64,000 bases of DNA from Coptis chinensis (Eukaryota > Streptophyta > Magnoliopsida > Ranunculales > Ranunculaceae), in NCBI GenBank assembly GCA_015680905.1, contig CM027381.1, positions 90,669,501 through 90,733,500 of the forward strand, read 5' to 3'. The notes under the pieces were generated by a model. That model was not told the DNA's origin and ran no database searches. It worked only from the letters and a program-made list of their open reading frames with translations. The position numbers and the translations under genes were made by a program. This document shows, piece by piece, positions 12,801 to 24,422 of this stretch. Every line of letters begins with the position of its first letter. The stretch's first letter is position 1.

Positions 12801-15800
12801 CTTTAGTGCCCACCTTCCTTTTACATAAAGATTAGACATCTCAAGGATGTGGGATCATAAAATATGTAAACACCAGGGCCAAGTATTTGAAGGTTTTAAA
12901 GGAAACTAATCTTGTTCATGTCACAGATAGTTGTTCCCCGCATACCTAAATCTAAAGCACAGGAAAATTTAATAACAAACTTTAGAGGGAAAAAAGTTAC
13001 CAAAAAAAAGGTAAAATTAGGAAGAGTATGATATATACTAGATGTACTTAATTTACGTCCAATCTATTCAATATGTCCAGTTGTATCCAGGTCAGTGTCA
13101 AATCTCCACGGCAAATACTGAAATATGTACTCGTGTCACTATTGCATATTAACATTCACAAAATTGGCCTTCTCTAACGGCTTGAGCTTTGGGATAATGT
13201 AACACTTGAACATGGTTTTAGAGCTTTAGTTTACTGTAGATCACGGGTTCAAATCTTTCGAATGCATTTCTGTTTTACGAACTATTTGTCCACACCCCCC
13301 AGGTTTACATGGTGTGCCCACCTGTACTAAATCCCGAGACTCGTATTGATATCTGTGCTACATGGACACGCCATAATCTAAACATAATCCGTGTCGGATA
13401 CATATCCACGTGTCATGGACACACATTGTATGTGATATACCTCAATTTTCGATATTTCGCCGTGCCAGACACTTTGTATCTGTGTCGGATACAGACACAC
13501 ATCCGTGTTAGTGTAACTAAGAATGATACTAATAATTTCTAACTGCTTGAACTTTTGATCGAGAAAACAAAAGACAAGTCTCAAACTAATTCAGGTAATT
13601 CTGAAGTCCACGATATTACCAGCTAATTCTAAAGGCATCTATTGATGAGTTATTAGTTGTTATGCCAAGAAACATTATCGACTATCCTTAGTTTGAAACT
13701 TGCGATCTATCCAAGACTTAAGCTGTGCATGTATACTAAATACACGACGATCCAGTTGGATATTTGTATGACAAAGAAACCAAAATGATGTCCATAATTG
13801 GCTTTGGCACAACATGGCTTGCTTCTCGCTCTCCCACGAAGGCACAAAGCACCAAAATGAATTTTTCTCGGAATTTCTCATGTGTGGTCTCAACAGAGAG
13901 GTCTCGTCGAGAGCGTCCCAAAACTAACTTGCCAATCACAACTTATGACACATTGAATGGTGAAAATCAATACCTACAACACTTTTCTCCTCCAAGTATC
14001 ATAGTCAATCTTGGCCAAAGATTACATTCCTTTTTCTCTAATTGAGCCTGTAACATCTACACACCCTTCTATTTAGTTTTGTGCCATGAGAAAGGCATCA
14101 TTAAAACTCTAGCCCACATTCAAGTAGAGAAATGAAGTTGGCCCTAGTGGTTGGATCTCTTCTTTTGGTGGGCCCGACTACCTTCAATTAATATAGTAAA
14201 ATTCAAAATGTCCAGAAGTATATAGAAGATGCCTCCTTTACTTATTTCTCATGGAAATTAACATCTAAGCGAGGCTTTTTTGTGCATTTGGTTAGTAAAG
14301 TTATATAATAATCGTGCCTTTAACAATTATGAAGCACTATTTCTAACATTTCATAAAAGTTCAGTACACAGTACAATAACAACATTACTAAAACAAGTAT
14401 ATTTTATGATAGTCAAATTTCTTCAAGTACCGTAGCAAAATCACTTGCAATAAGATGAGCAGAAAGCAAGCCACCAAGCACCCGGATCGTAGTTTCAAAA
14501 ACAGATACTGTTTTGTTCTGCAAGAGGAAAAAAGAACATTACTCTTCAGAAGGAAACAAGTAGAACTCAATTATTGCTAATAATTGTGGTACCCTTATGG
14601 CATAGTATAACATGCTATTGGTGAATGAGACTATCAGTTCTTAAAACATGCAGATCCACCCCTTGGAATGCGCTATGCTACATGGGTGTGGCTGGGGGCC
14701 TGGGAGACACGTCATTCTCAGTAGTAAAAAAAAAGGTGTCTAACACAAGGACAACTTTCCCATGCAGCAGAGAGGAAACCGTAAGTTTCCATATTTGATA
14801 TTCTCACGATCCAAAACGAATATCAGCACACTTGAGGACTCTGGTTCGTTTAATGCAACTTTTTCGCATTATGCATGCCAACAACAAAAGAAAGTCTTAA
14901 CGCTTTGGGTAAAGAAGGGTCAAAGATGTTGATTATCAATGCTGTTTCTAGTTTCCCTAAATTATTTTGTCCCTTCATTTGTTCATTTTTTTTTTTCTTT
15001 TTATACACATCTAACTGAAAATGGTAGGTACAAAGGGTTTCTGAGAAAAGCATGAAGAAAGAACATAAATATATTTCAAGTTTTCAACTAAGAGATATAT
15101 AAGCAAGAATAAGTTGAGTTTTGATATTGTTACAAAAAAACTAAAGCGGAAGCTGCCAAGAATAAGTTGATTTTTGATAAGTTGAAATGTCAACAGGATG
15201 TTTCCTTACAATGTCAAAGCGAAGGTTATTCCCAATCCACTCAACGGCAGTGGCAAATTGTTCTCGATCACCAAGTAATGCTAATGTGTCTAAGGAGTCA
15301 ATCTGTTTCGTTGGAATACATTGTAGCATCATTAGCTCAAACAATCAACTTAATAGATGCAAATAACAACAAAAAGGGGATAGTCTTACAAGAGTCAAAG
15401 CATAACCACCAAGCGAGTCTTCTCCTGCGCATGTAAGGGGCCGCAACTCATCAAGTGGAAAAGCATGCTTCATGTATCCACCAAAAGCATGATAGAACAT
15501 GTCACGCACCTACATATTTGTATGCATGATACAGAAATATAACATAGCTATAAATGTACTATTAGCACCATAAGTGATTAAGTGTATAACCACAATCAAC
15601 AAAAAGGAAAGAAAATAAAACAACGGCATTTCTCAACGATTTAGAATATTGGACAAAAGCATGCAAGTTGATAACAGTTCAGATGCACGAATTTCATGGT
15701 TATCAGAATTGAAGAAAACAAGGTTGAACAGAGAGAGAGAGAGAGAGACCAAATCCATATGGAGGCCCCTAGGCCCTAGCACATGACTCAAACCAACCGA

Positions 15801-16632
15801 AAGCACTAAAACGACCTATTACACCATCCAATCCATGTCTCACACCTTTTGAGTTCTAACTCGTGAGTATGGTCATACACTTTTTACTGGTAGTATCCCT
15901 GTTCCCGATAATGTGACAATTCTCAGATAAGCCTTATTCCTTATCTAGTATAACTACCCTCCATATACAAGCATGAATTCATAATGTGGTGTACTTAAAT
16001 GGTATAGTGGTGCTCAATTTCTAAGCACATTAGTATATTTCCTGCATATAACACCTTCCACTTCGTAATATTCTAATTATATCATTACTAAATCCCCAGA
16101 AGTGAGCCATGCAGTGTTAACAGCCACATTACTCATCAAAGTGACCCAACCACTAAACCAAATCAAACCCTCCAGTTTTACATGAACTAGTAAAATGCAG
16201 CGGGCAAAAGTCTTCAGCTCAAAGCTAATTCCTACTACATCAGTTGTTGATAAAATCTCAAAAAAAAAAAAAAACTCCGCATTTCATTCGTTTTGATAAA
16301 TAGACAATTTAGTAATAAAATGGTAATCAAGGCACATTTAAACATAACTAACAAATAGGCTAAACAAAAAAGAAACAAACTTTACACAAACTGTCACAAA
16401 ATCTTATACTTAAGTAAAGTTATTACCTTTTTTTCTTTAATTAACTCATCAATCAAAACCCTAGAGATTAACAATTGATTTCAATGTGGGACAAATAATA
16501 AAAAAAAAAAAAAAATACCTCGTCTCTGAGCTTTCTAGCCTCTTCAGGCCCAACACTTTCTGCAACAGAAAATTGTATAAAAATACTGGAAAAGATGATA
16601 ATGAAGAAAATGAGAAGTGGGCATGCTTTCAT
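6829..16632 (-). CDS. ER degradation-enhancing alpha-mannosidase-like protein (GH47, EDEM; MNS4/MNS5 type), 17 exons
   Basis: Exons: 16519-16632, 15390-15509, 15210-15302, 14431-14517, 12229-12319, 12070-12125, 11291-11363, 10777-10886, 10156-10206, 9170-9258, 9003-9084, 8810-8923, 8606-8685, 8347-8482, 7541-7611, 7156-7399, 6829-7041. They join in one frame to 607 residues, within the usual plant EDEM length. Residues 1-24 form a signal peptide ([18 protein letters not shown]). The GH47 barrel follows, with [35 protein letters not shown] and the late TTEGH motif. An acidic tail (EDTDDD) ends the protein. These enzymes trim mannose from misfolded glycoproteins in the ER lumen, marking them for ERAD. 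All introns read GT-AG except intron 6, which is AAG|GCAAGG, a GC donor. An ATG at 16,668 would add 12 residues before the signal peptide. I prefer 16,632. Confidence 0.93.
13165..13530. repeat. Degenerate dispersed repeat in GH47 intron 4
   Basis: Within the 2.1-kb intron, 13,165-13,300 resembles a widespread plant repeat with a TAACGGCTTGAGCTTTGGGAT start and a B-box-like GGTTCAAATC. From 13,320 to 13,530 follows a cluster of GTGTCGGATACA and its complement (TATCCACGTGTC, GTGTCGGATACAGACACA). No clean boundaries or target duplications were seen. Confidence 0.35.
15730..15749. repeat. (GA)n microsatellite
   Basis: About nine uninterrupted GA units in intron 1 of the GH47 gene. Confidence 0.9.
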
Positions 16633-16977
16633 TTTGGTAATGATGGATTCAATGTTTCTAATTCTCAAAATTTCTTCTCTGGTTTAATGGCTTTGTCTGA
16701 AATCCGCCAATTTTGTATTCTTTTGGACATGACCCATTTTTTGTTTATGGGTATTGGGTCGGGTTCGGGTCAAATTTAGTCCACGTGTCCAGCCCAAGTC
16801 CATTAATCATTTTGGTTTTAAGATCGTACGGGTAGAGATATTCCACGTGGGATATTTTGTTTTAGAAAATAGACTCGTCTTATTCCTACTTTCCTATAAA
16901 CTTTAGAATTTTTTATCTAGGCTAAATTTGTAAGCACAATTTTTTGTCGATTCTTGTATTGAAAAAAAAAATTTGTA
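16633..16977. promoter_or_regulatory. Head-to-head promoter between the GH47 and F-box genes
   Basis: Only 345 bp separate the divergent start codons at 16,632 (-) and 16,978 (+). A TATA-like CCTATAAAC lies near 16,893-16,900, about 80 bases before the F-box ATG. CCACGTGTCC and CCACGTGGG near 16,781 and 16,843 contain CACGTG cores (G-box type) that either gene could use. Confidence 0.6.
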
Positions 16978-18186
16978 ATGGATTATTCTTTTCTCAAATC
17001 TACGACATCCCCTCTAAAGTGTTTTCAAACTATCAATTCATTCGAGAAACAAGAAGAAGAAAAGAAAGAGGAGGTCCTAGAGAGTTTTGATAAACCTAGT
17101 ACTAAGGAAATACTATCAAGACTACCCGTAAAGTCTCTGTTACGATTCAGGTGCGTATGTAAACTATGGTGTGCATTACTCAAAGATCCACGTTTTGTAG
17201 ACTTGCATCTTAGGAATTATTTTAGGGAGAATAGTGTTAGTATCATGCTTGAATCTTATGATTTGTGTATGTTGAGGAATAGTGAAGCATGTTATGAGGT
17301 TGCGAAGATACAATATAACCCTACTATGAGTCAGTTTTCGGGTCTTTCAATCTTGGGTTCGTGTGATGGATTGTTGTTTTTAGGAGATACTTGCTCATCT
17401 ATGATACCAGAAAGTCGTCTTGATAACAATTTATGCTTGTGGAATCCGTCGACTAGACGCTATAGGCCTCTACCGGTGACCCCTATTCATCCCCGTGCAT
17501 ACGGGTCCTGGCTTATTTCATGTTGTAGTCTGTATGGGTTTGGATACAATGCTATATCCAAGGACTATGAAGTTGTAAGCATTGTCTGCTTTAACAGTGA
17601 ATATTCACACGAGTATTCTTGTGATTGGGAAGTTAAAGTCTACTCACTGAGAAATAATTCATGGAGAAAAATTGGGCGTCCTTTTTGGGATATTTGCTAT
17701 CCTCGGAGTGAACATGAAAAGAGAGGAGCACTTGTAAATGGTGTTCTTCATTGGGTTGTTATACCTTCAACTATAGAACACGAGTACAGTGTAATTTGTT
17801 TTGACATTGAGGGTGAATCGTATTTTGTCATGCCACTACCTGGTGAAATTGACGACGATGACAAACTTGTCAACCTTAAAGTCACAGCATTAGATGAATA
17901 CCTTTGTTTGATATGTGGTTATGAAAACCATGTTGAGGCATGGATGATGAAAGATTATCTTAAGAAGGAATCCTGGATTAAATTGTTCGCAATAGCAGGA
18001 CAGAGAGAATTCCGAGGCTTTGTACCATTATGCATTAGGGAAAACGGTATTTTACTGCTTGATGATAATGTTCTATATTTGTATGACCCAGAAGACGAAA
18101 GTGTGAAAAAACTTGCGATCAAAGATATTCCGGAAAGAATCAGATTTGCAACAAGTTATACTGAGAGTCTCGTTGCGTTGTATTGA
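16978..18186 (+). CDS. F-box protein with F-box-associated domain (tandem copy 1)
   Basis: A single-exon gene of 402 residues. The F-box core spans about residues 43-82 (KEILSRLPVKSLLRFRCVC, then W and KDPRFVDLHL). An F-box-associated beta-propeller-like region follows, with GSCDGLL at 127-133 and LWNPSTRRYRPLP at 154-166. Such proteins are substrate receptors of SCF ubiquitin ligases. The F-box binds SKP1/ASK and the C-terminal domain binds an unknown target. The usual first residues of the F-box (LPxEI) are absent, because STKEILSRLP follows a charged EEEKKEE linker. The neighbour at 18,919 is a clear paralogue collinear over its whole length. The start is supported by the shared MxYSFLKS N-terminus. 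The substrate cannot be predicted. Confidence 0.93.
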   Translation: MDYSFLKSTTSPLKCFQTINSFEKQEEEKKEEVLESFDKPSTKEILSRLPVKSLLRFRCVCKLWCALLKDPRFVDLHLRNYFRENSVSIMLESYDLCMLRNSEACYEVAKIQYNPTMSQFSGLSILGSCDGLLFLGDTCSSMIPESRLDNNLCLWNPSTRRYRPLPVTPIHPRAYGSWLISCCSLYGFGYNAISKDYEVVSIVCFNSEYSHEYSCDWEVKVYSLRNNSWRKIGRPFWDICYPRSEHEKRGALVNGVLHWVVIPSTIEHEYSVICFDIEGESYFVMPLPGEIDDDDKLVNLKVTALDEYLCLICGYENHVEAWMMKDYLKKESWIKLFAIAGQREFRGFVPLCIRENGILLLDDNVLYLYDPEDESVKKLAIKDIPERIRFATSYTESLVALY

Positions 18187-18918
18187 TCTAGAAGTCTCGA
18201 ATGAAGGAAGTTCACTAGCTTTATATTTTTCTTGCTCTTACATTTATTTTGTACAACACATGACCGGTCTTAATAAGATAAATTATTTCCACTCCTCTGA
18301 TACTTTCTCAGTACAAAAAATATGTATGCATACACACTCAAGTTAATAATTATCCAAAAAAAAAAAAGTTAGCTGACTATGAAATTGTTAAAAAAAAATC
18401 GAAAATGGGAACTTTCGGTCTTTAAAATTGGGCAGAATGTCAATTCCAATGGCTATTGAAAAATTTATAAAAAGATCCAATAATCATAACAGCAATGTAA
18501 AAATAAATGGTTAAAAGATCTGATTTAGAATTTATTTAACAAAGAGAGCAACAAGCAAATTTTTTTAGAATAAACATAATTATAAAATGGGAAGTGCAAT
18601 TTACCAAGAAAAGAAATTTAGGTTTTTACGTATCACAATATGATCTAATGCCCGTAAACCCACCAATCCGTTTAGTCTTATGATTGTACAATTATAGTGA
18701 TACCATGTTTACGTATTTTGATCGATCTAGAATATGATTTGTGTTTATGGTAGGAGAGTAGGACTCTAGTTTCCTCCAAATTTTAGGATTTGTAAACGTC
18801 CATATGCTCTAGACTCGAGAAGAAAACGAGCTGCACTTGTGCCTAAAATATCATCTCAGGAACACAAAGTTTTGATTGTCAGGGCATTCTCTAATCCTTG
18901 TATTGGGGAGAAGTTGCA
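18187..18918. other. Intergenic spacer between the two F-box genes
   Basis: AT-rich DNA with poly(A) runs near 18,353-18,368 and 18,391-18,398. The last 25 bases before the second ATG (TTGTATTG...) resemble those before the first gene's ATG, so the duplication took in part of the leader. No further feature was seen. Confidence 0.6.
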
Positions 18919-20214
18919 ATGAATTATTATTCTTTTCTCAAATCTCTAACATCTTCTTTAAAGTGCTTTGAAACTAGCAATTCATTCAAGAAGATAGAAG
19001 ATGAAAAAGAAAAAAGAAAGAAAGGAAGGGACGTTGATCGCCTAGGATTGATCCCGAGGGAGGTCGCAAAGACAGTTGACATACCTCATAGTACTAAAGA
19101 AATACTATCAAGACTACCTGTCAAGTCTCTCTTACGATTCAGGTGCGTATGTAAAGCATGGTGTGCAGTAGTCAAAGATCCACTTTTCGTCGACATGCAT
19201 CTTAATAATTATTCAAGAGCGAACAACCTCAGTCTCATACTTGAATCTTATGATTTATGTATGTTAAATAATAATGATGGAGCATCTTATGAGGTTGCAA
19301 AGATGGATTACCGTACTAAGTCTGACTTATCTGGTCTTTCAATCCTGGGTTCGTGCAATGGATTGTTGTGTTTAGGAGATACTTGCTCAAATATGATATC
19401 AGGAATTTGTCTCGATAGCAACTTGTGCTTGTGGAACCCGTCTACTAAACGTTATAGGCCTCTACCGGTTACTCCTATTCAACGTCGTGCATATGGATCC
19501 TTGCTCATATCCTGTTGTAGTCTCTACGGATTTGGTTATCATGCTATTACGAAGGACTACAAGGTTGTAAGCATTGTGTGCTATGACAGTGAATATTCTC
19601 GGCAGTTTTCTTGCGATTTGGAAATTAAAGTTTACTCATTTAGATATAATTCATGGAGGAAAGCCACACGTCCACTTTGGATGGAATTTTACTATCCTCG
19701 GAGTGACCATGAAAAGAGAGGGTCCCTTGTAAATGGTATTCTTCATTGGCTTGTTATACCCTCAACTAAAGGACGCAAGTATACTGTTATACCCTCAACT
19801 AAAGGACGCAAGTATAGTGTAATTGGTTTTGATGTTAGGGAGGAAATATTTTCTGATGTGCCCCTACCTCGTGATATTGACGACGACAATGAACTTAACA
19901 ACCTCAAAGTCACCGCGTTAGATGGATACCTTTGTTTGATTTGTGGTTACAAAAACCATGTTGAGGCATGGAAGATGGAGGATTACTGTAAGAAGGAGTC
20001 CTGGATTAAATTGTTTACAATCACAGGACAGAGAGAATTCAGAGGCTTCGTACCATTGTGCATTAGAGAAAACAAAATTCTACTGCTTGATGACAATGTT
20101 CTATATCTTTATGACCCAGAAGGCCATAGTGTGGAGAAACCTGAGATCAAAGATATCCCAGAAAGGATTAGATACGCAACAAGTTATACTGAGAGTCTTC
20201 TTCCTACTGATTGA
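18919..20214 (+). CDS. F-box protein with F-box-associated domain (tandem copy 2)
   Basis: A single-exon gene of 431 residues from the ATG at 18,919. An upstream in-frame ATG at 18,898 exists, but the paralogue begins at the equivalent of 18,919. The F-box core is at about 58-100 (KEILSRLPVKSLLRFRCVC, then KAWCAVVKDP). The F-box-associated region carries GSCNGLL and LWNPSTKRYRPLP. Relative to copy 1 it has a longer charged linker (KKIEDEKEKRKKGR) and an in-frame 33-bp tandem duplication giving VIPSTKGRKYT twice (19,753-19,818). A 28-bp tandem duplication (20,199-20,254) begins just before the stop codon, so the PTD-stop ending is present twice. It is probably an SCF substrate receptor of unknown target. 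Confidence 0.92.
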   Translation: MNYYSFLKSLTSSLKCFETSNSFKKIEDEKEKRKKGRDVDRLGLIPREVAKTVDIPHSTKEILSRLPVKSLLRFRCVCKAWCAVVKDPLFVDMHLNNYSRANNLSLILESYDLCMLNNNDGASYEVAKMDYRTKSDLSGLSILGSCNGLLCLGDTCSNMISGICLDSNLCLWNPSTKRYRPLPVTPIQRRAYGSLLISCCSLYGFGYHAITKDYKVVSIVCYDSEYSRQFSCDLEIKVYSFRYNSWRKATRPLWMEFYYPRSDHEKRGSLVNGILHWLVIPSTKGRKYTVIPSTKGRKYSVIGFDVREEIFSDVPLPRDIDDDNELNNLKVTALDGYLCLICGYKNHVEAWKMEDYCKKESWIKLFTITGQREFRGFVPLCIRENKILLLDDNVLYLYDPEGHSVEKPEIKDIPERIRYATSYTESLLPTD

Positions 20215-20254
20215 CTGTGGAGAATTTCTTCCTACTGATTGACTGTGGAGAATT
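20199..20254. repeat. 28-bp tandem duplication spanning the F-box stop codon
   Basis: A 28-base unit starting TCTTCCTACTGATTGACTG occurs at 20,199-20,226 and again, exactly adjacent, at 20,227-20,254. The functional stop TGA is in the first unit. Confidence 0.9.
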
Positions 20255-21039
20255 GTGGCAGAACGACCGACCTGCAACATATCAACCAAAGAAGTCCGAA
20301 AGAAGTTCACTATGTGACCATATATATTTTTTTTGCTCTTATTAGTACTAATCATGGCGTGTCTTCTTAAAGAAAATTGTTCCCTTGTTCTGATACTTTC
20401 TCATTATGATGTGATCAGTATAGATATACAATGGTTTAATTTTTCTTGCATCAATTCTTAAAATTGTTGATTGATAGATATTTTTCCAAGAAATCAGGAG
20501 TATAATTCACACTCGCTCTAACAGACGTTTTGTGCTCTAAGTCTGCTTCGTATGTAGAAAAACGAATTTCTTGTGCTTCTGCTGAAGTACCATTGAAACT
20601 CGGGGGACATACTGACGTGACAAAGCAAATATGTAGCACCTTTTTTTTTCATGCAGTCATATGATATAACATCTTATATGCCAACAATTGATTCTTTAGT
20701 TGATTGCAACAACATATAGGTACTACTTTGAAACCATAAAACATCTACAAATGGCGTTATATGTCACCCATGGGTCAGCCACTGATATTGGAATACAAAT
20801 CGAAAGGAATTTCCAATATAACGTCCAGTGTATTCCTTAATTTTGTATCATTCCTCCCACTTTACTTTTACAACAGGAGCATGTTGTTCGACGATTAAAT
20901 GTGTACTAGGAATGGCATATGTTGCTCGACCGTCCTCCTTTTATCAACATTCATTCGAATCCTACCAAACTTATGGAGACACCCTTTTCTTTTTTTGCTG
21001 CACAAATAAGTCTTATAGTACTTGATGAAAATTACCAAA
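20255..21039. other. Intergenic; no feature seen
   Basis: This is the 3' flank of the second F-box gene. Short open frames on both strands have no recognisable domain and AT-rich composition. Confidence 0.5.
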
Positions 21040-21350
21040 GGAAAGAGTTTGATGGAAAAAACAGAATCGACCAGAAACTATCGACCAGAACCAGGATCAT
21101 TTTGCTGCGCACATAGCTAAATATAAATTGTCTTGAATAATTTAATATATTATATGAACTAACAAAATGGTAAGATGAAGCGTCTGCTTACAGTTTAGCC
21201 AAGTCAAAGAATTGAGAACATTGATTAAAGAAATATTGAAGACCTTGATTACTAAATTACCAATAAATAAGCCAAATAAATCCTACAAAGAGAAACCTGG
21301 TTTAGAATATTTAAAAAGATACCAATAGCTAAAACTAGTATGCTTTCAAC
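21040..21350. repeat. Diverged direct repeat, left copy (pairs with 23,205-23,465)
   Basis: Collinear words are shared with the right copy in the same order: AGTTTGATGGAA, ACCAGAACC, TTTTGCTGCG, CTAAATATAAATTGTCTT, CAATAAATAAGCC and AGCTAAAACTAGTAT. Between them lie many substitutions and indels. The two copies bracket the decayed F-box-like fragment, which suggests an old local duplication. Confidence 0.7.
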
Positions 21351-21521
21351 TTTTCAAGCTATCACTAGCTGAAACTGCTGCAGGAATAGTACATAAAGCC
21401 AGCCTACTACAGTGGGGCTGATTGATGTTATTGGGACCTGAAGGTAACCTATCTTTGCTACCTTCATGAATCATGATGCATTGATGCATCTAAGGCCGTA
21501 TCCTGTAATATCTGATGCTGA

Positions 21522-22440
21522 TCAATACTCCTCAGCAACTATAGAAAGCACACTAAACCTATTATCTTCAGAGAGAGGAGGTTTGACATTTTGGACTCTA
21601 TACTTCAAGATAGCTGCATCAGAAGCAACATGTCCTGTAGAGTCTCCACAAACCTTAATGCTCGAGTCATTTGCTTTGTAAGTACATCCTGAGATTCCTC
21701 CGCTCTCAAAGTTCTTATTGTCAGCGATAGGAACCGAAGTTCCTTGCTTCTTGCTTTTACGCTTCACCCTCTTACCTTCATTGGCTTCAACTTTTGCCAT
21801 ATCTGAATTGCATTCAACTTGAACAGGAGATGTACAATCAAGTGCAACTGCCTTAGCATTTTTTTGTTGCTCAAGTCTCCTATAAGCTTCTTGCACTCAG
21901 TAACATGATGATTGATGAATAGGTGCATAAGTGGGCCAGTAAGGCAAAGCATAATTGAATAATTCAAACTTAGAAGTGACAGCACTACCCAAAAAGAATT
22001 CAAGTCTTCTCTCTGCTATCTCAAACGAGAAGATGACATATTTTTTTTGTTGAAGGAGAAGATGGCATTAGGAATGTACAAAAACAAGGTCTTCGATCTA
22101 CTGTTGTAAGCAATTATCTTGAAAGAAACTGATTTTGGCAATGGGCATGTCGATTGTTCTTTTCCACGAATAGTCCAGTATCCCATACAGATGTCTTCTT
22201 CCAATGATTTGAACTCTTCTGACTCTTCAATTTTCCATCCTAATTTGTTGCTTTCATGATAACATAGTTGTCGAACATGGAAATCGTATCCATTATAGCC
22301 ATGAAAGGAACAGAGAAGCTTCCCATGATGATCCCACAGTGACCTCCCAAGTGAAGCTTTGGGTACATCGATCAATTCAAAAAGACGACAATCTTTTTTA
22401 TTTTGTTCTGCATTGTTCGAATAGCACAATCCCAGAATAA
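21522..22440 (-). pseudogene. Decayed F-box-associated-domain gene fragment
   Basis: On the minus strand 22,016-22,429 is open and reads like the C-terminal half of plant F-box proteins. It has an LFEL...ASLGRSLW block, WKIEESEEFKSLEE, and KIIAYNSRSKTLFLYIPNAI followed by FSFNKK. The frame then breaks. A second open segment (21,522-21,896) continues with a low-complexity lysine-rich stretch (KRVKRKSKKQG). No F-box is present upstream, so the N-terminal half is missing or lies beyond a break. It is not closely related to the two F-box genes next to it. A functional small gene with unusual introns cannot be excluded. Confidence 0.45.
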
Positions 22441-23204
22441 AGCACCATTAAGGAATGCTATTCCCAGTTCAGTTTTCCCATTAAATTAAAACTGATTTCA
22501 ACAAAATGGTTTCGACTCATTTTTTGAATGAAAATCCTTTTCTATAAACCAGTTTCTTTCTGAAACGGTCGCGGCACTCGCGCCTTTTCTTTCTTTGCGC
22601 TGGCTTCTGAAAACTTTTTTTTTTAATTATATTGTTCTCTCCAACTCCAACGGTCTCATATTCCTCTCTCTCCAAAAACAGAGAAACGAAGTTCTCTTTC
22701 CAGAAATCTGAGAGATGAGAACTATCTTCTCTTACCATTGTTCTGATGTCATCAGTTTACTGTTGGAGACAACGATACCAATCGATCCCCACTAAGATAA
22801 TTTGTATTTGGACAAACTACTATTCCAGACAAAAAATCTAAACTTTCACTACAACCAATAACAAACTCAACCTTCCAAACAATCAACAACTATCACAAAC
22901 AAGTAATAATAATGCAAAAAAAGTAATAATAAAGCATACAATAACACAACGATATAACGTGGTTTGGCCAATGATGCCTAATTCCATAAGAGCTAATCTT
23001 TTTACAAGTATGGGAAGGAAGATTACAATCACTCCTCTCAAGTCTCTCCACCTTACTAGATCACTTCTCTCTCCTTACAAGCTTTTCTCTTTGCAAGGAT
23101 TTTCTCTCAATTTTGATTGCTCTCAAAATTGGATTTCTATTCAAGACTTGGTTTTCCAAAACCTTTTCTTTTTTTATACTAAACTTGCAATTGATGAAAA
23201 TTAC
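22441..23204. other. Intergenic with a retroelement-leader-like stretch
   Basis: From about 22,900 to 23,130 there is an ACGTGGTTTGGCCAATGATG motif followed by a CT-rich tract (CTCTCAAGTCTCTCC, TTTTCTCTCAATTTTG). Similar stretches occur in dispersed plant repeats. No boundaries were found. Confidence 0.35.
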
Positions 23205-23465
23205 TTTGTAGAAATAGTTTGATGGAAGAAAGTTTAAGCATGAAGCTATGACCAGAACCTCTTGGTTTTGCTGCGAAATCGGCTAAATATAAATTGTCTT
23301 CTTATTTTCCTCAAACTAACAAAAAGTCCAAGATAACTTTGTTTTTCAAAGGTGAGAACATTGAAAAAAAAACTATATTCTTTTTCACGGCAATAAATAA
23401 GCCCAAATGGGCAAGGCCAATATGAACGTTTGAATATTTCAAACATCTTAGCTAAAACTAGTATC
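23205..23465. repeat. Diverged direct repeat, right copy (pairs with 21,040-21,350)
   Basis: It carries the same ordered word set as the left copy, ending AGCTAAAACTAGTAT. Confidence 0.7.
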
Positions 23466-24422
23466 TTTTTCTTTCTCCTTCATCCTCATCCTCATGTGAG
23501 GGATAACTCCAACATTTATCATGTTGTATCCGTCTCGATTAACCTAGGAACCAGCTATCAATTCTGACTTTGGGTATGTATGTAGTCCATAAACATTGTT
23601 CTCCTTATCTTAACTTTGCGTTTATCACTCCTATTTCCTTAAACCATTTAGCATTTTCCTAGAATCATTTTTTTTCCTCATTTATACAGTTACAAATTTT
23701 TTTGTACACATTTCGCGAAATCCATTGAGGCATTGTTAATGACGTTTTCTGCCCACAACTGTAACCACGAACTTTCAACATTAAACTGATTTGGGCTCTC
23801 AAAGTTCACTTTAAATCCACGTCTTTTGCCTACGCTTTGCGCCTAAGGCACAAAGATGGTGTTGCGCCTTAGGTGCGCCTCAATGCCTTGACTACACTGT
23901 TCTTGACTACCATTGTACATTATCAAAGGATATGATCTTTCATTAAATATCATAAATTGAAGATTGGCACATTAATATCGTTTTATTCATAATCTAAGTA
24001 TTTACAGATATCAAGAATATAAATTAGGACCGCCATAAGTAAACTCAAGTATCTAACCTGTTGTTCTGTGGTCCTCATTTACTTGAGAAGTATTGAACTG
24101 AATTGGACCTGATGATCCTAGCGCACAGCATTTGAATGCTAATCCACATCTTACACCAGCTTTGTGTGAGGTCGTGTTCTCGAACTGTTCTGTTGCACAA
24201 AGATAAATATAAGCATCATATAGCTCCTGTTGCAACAGACCGTATCCATTTTTGTTGGAGTGAATCCTTAATAGGACTCCATACTGATGGCATGATTAGA
24301 GGTTAACTAGCATCTTTGATCAAATCCATGAATCAACCAAGTACAGTGAAGCCAGGACGGGAAAGCTGATCCCTTTAAGTAAGCCATGTGGTCAGTAGTC
24401 AATCTATCAATGCACATCTAAT
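23466..24422. other. Intergenic; short dispersed-repeat fragment only
   Basis: No gene was seen. Around 23,828-23,895 is a GCGCCTAAGG...GCGCCTTAGG inverted motif cluster of the kind found in many plant dispersed repeats. The right part is the 3' flank of the PPR gene. Confidence 0.5.
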
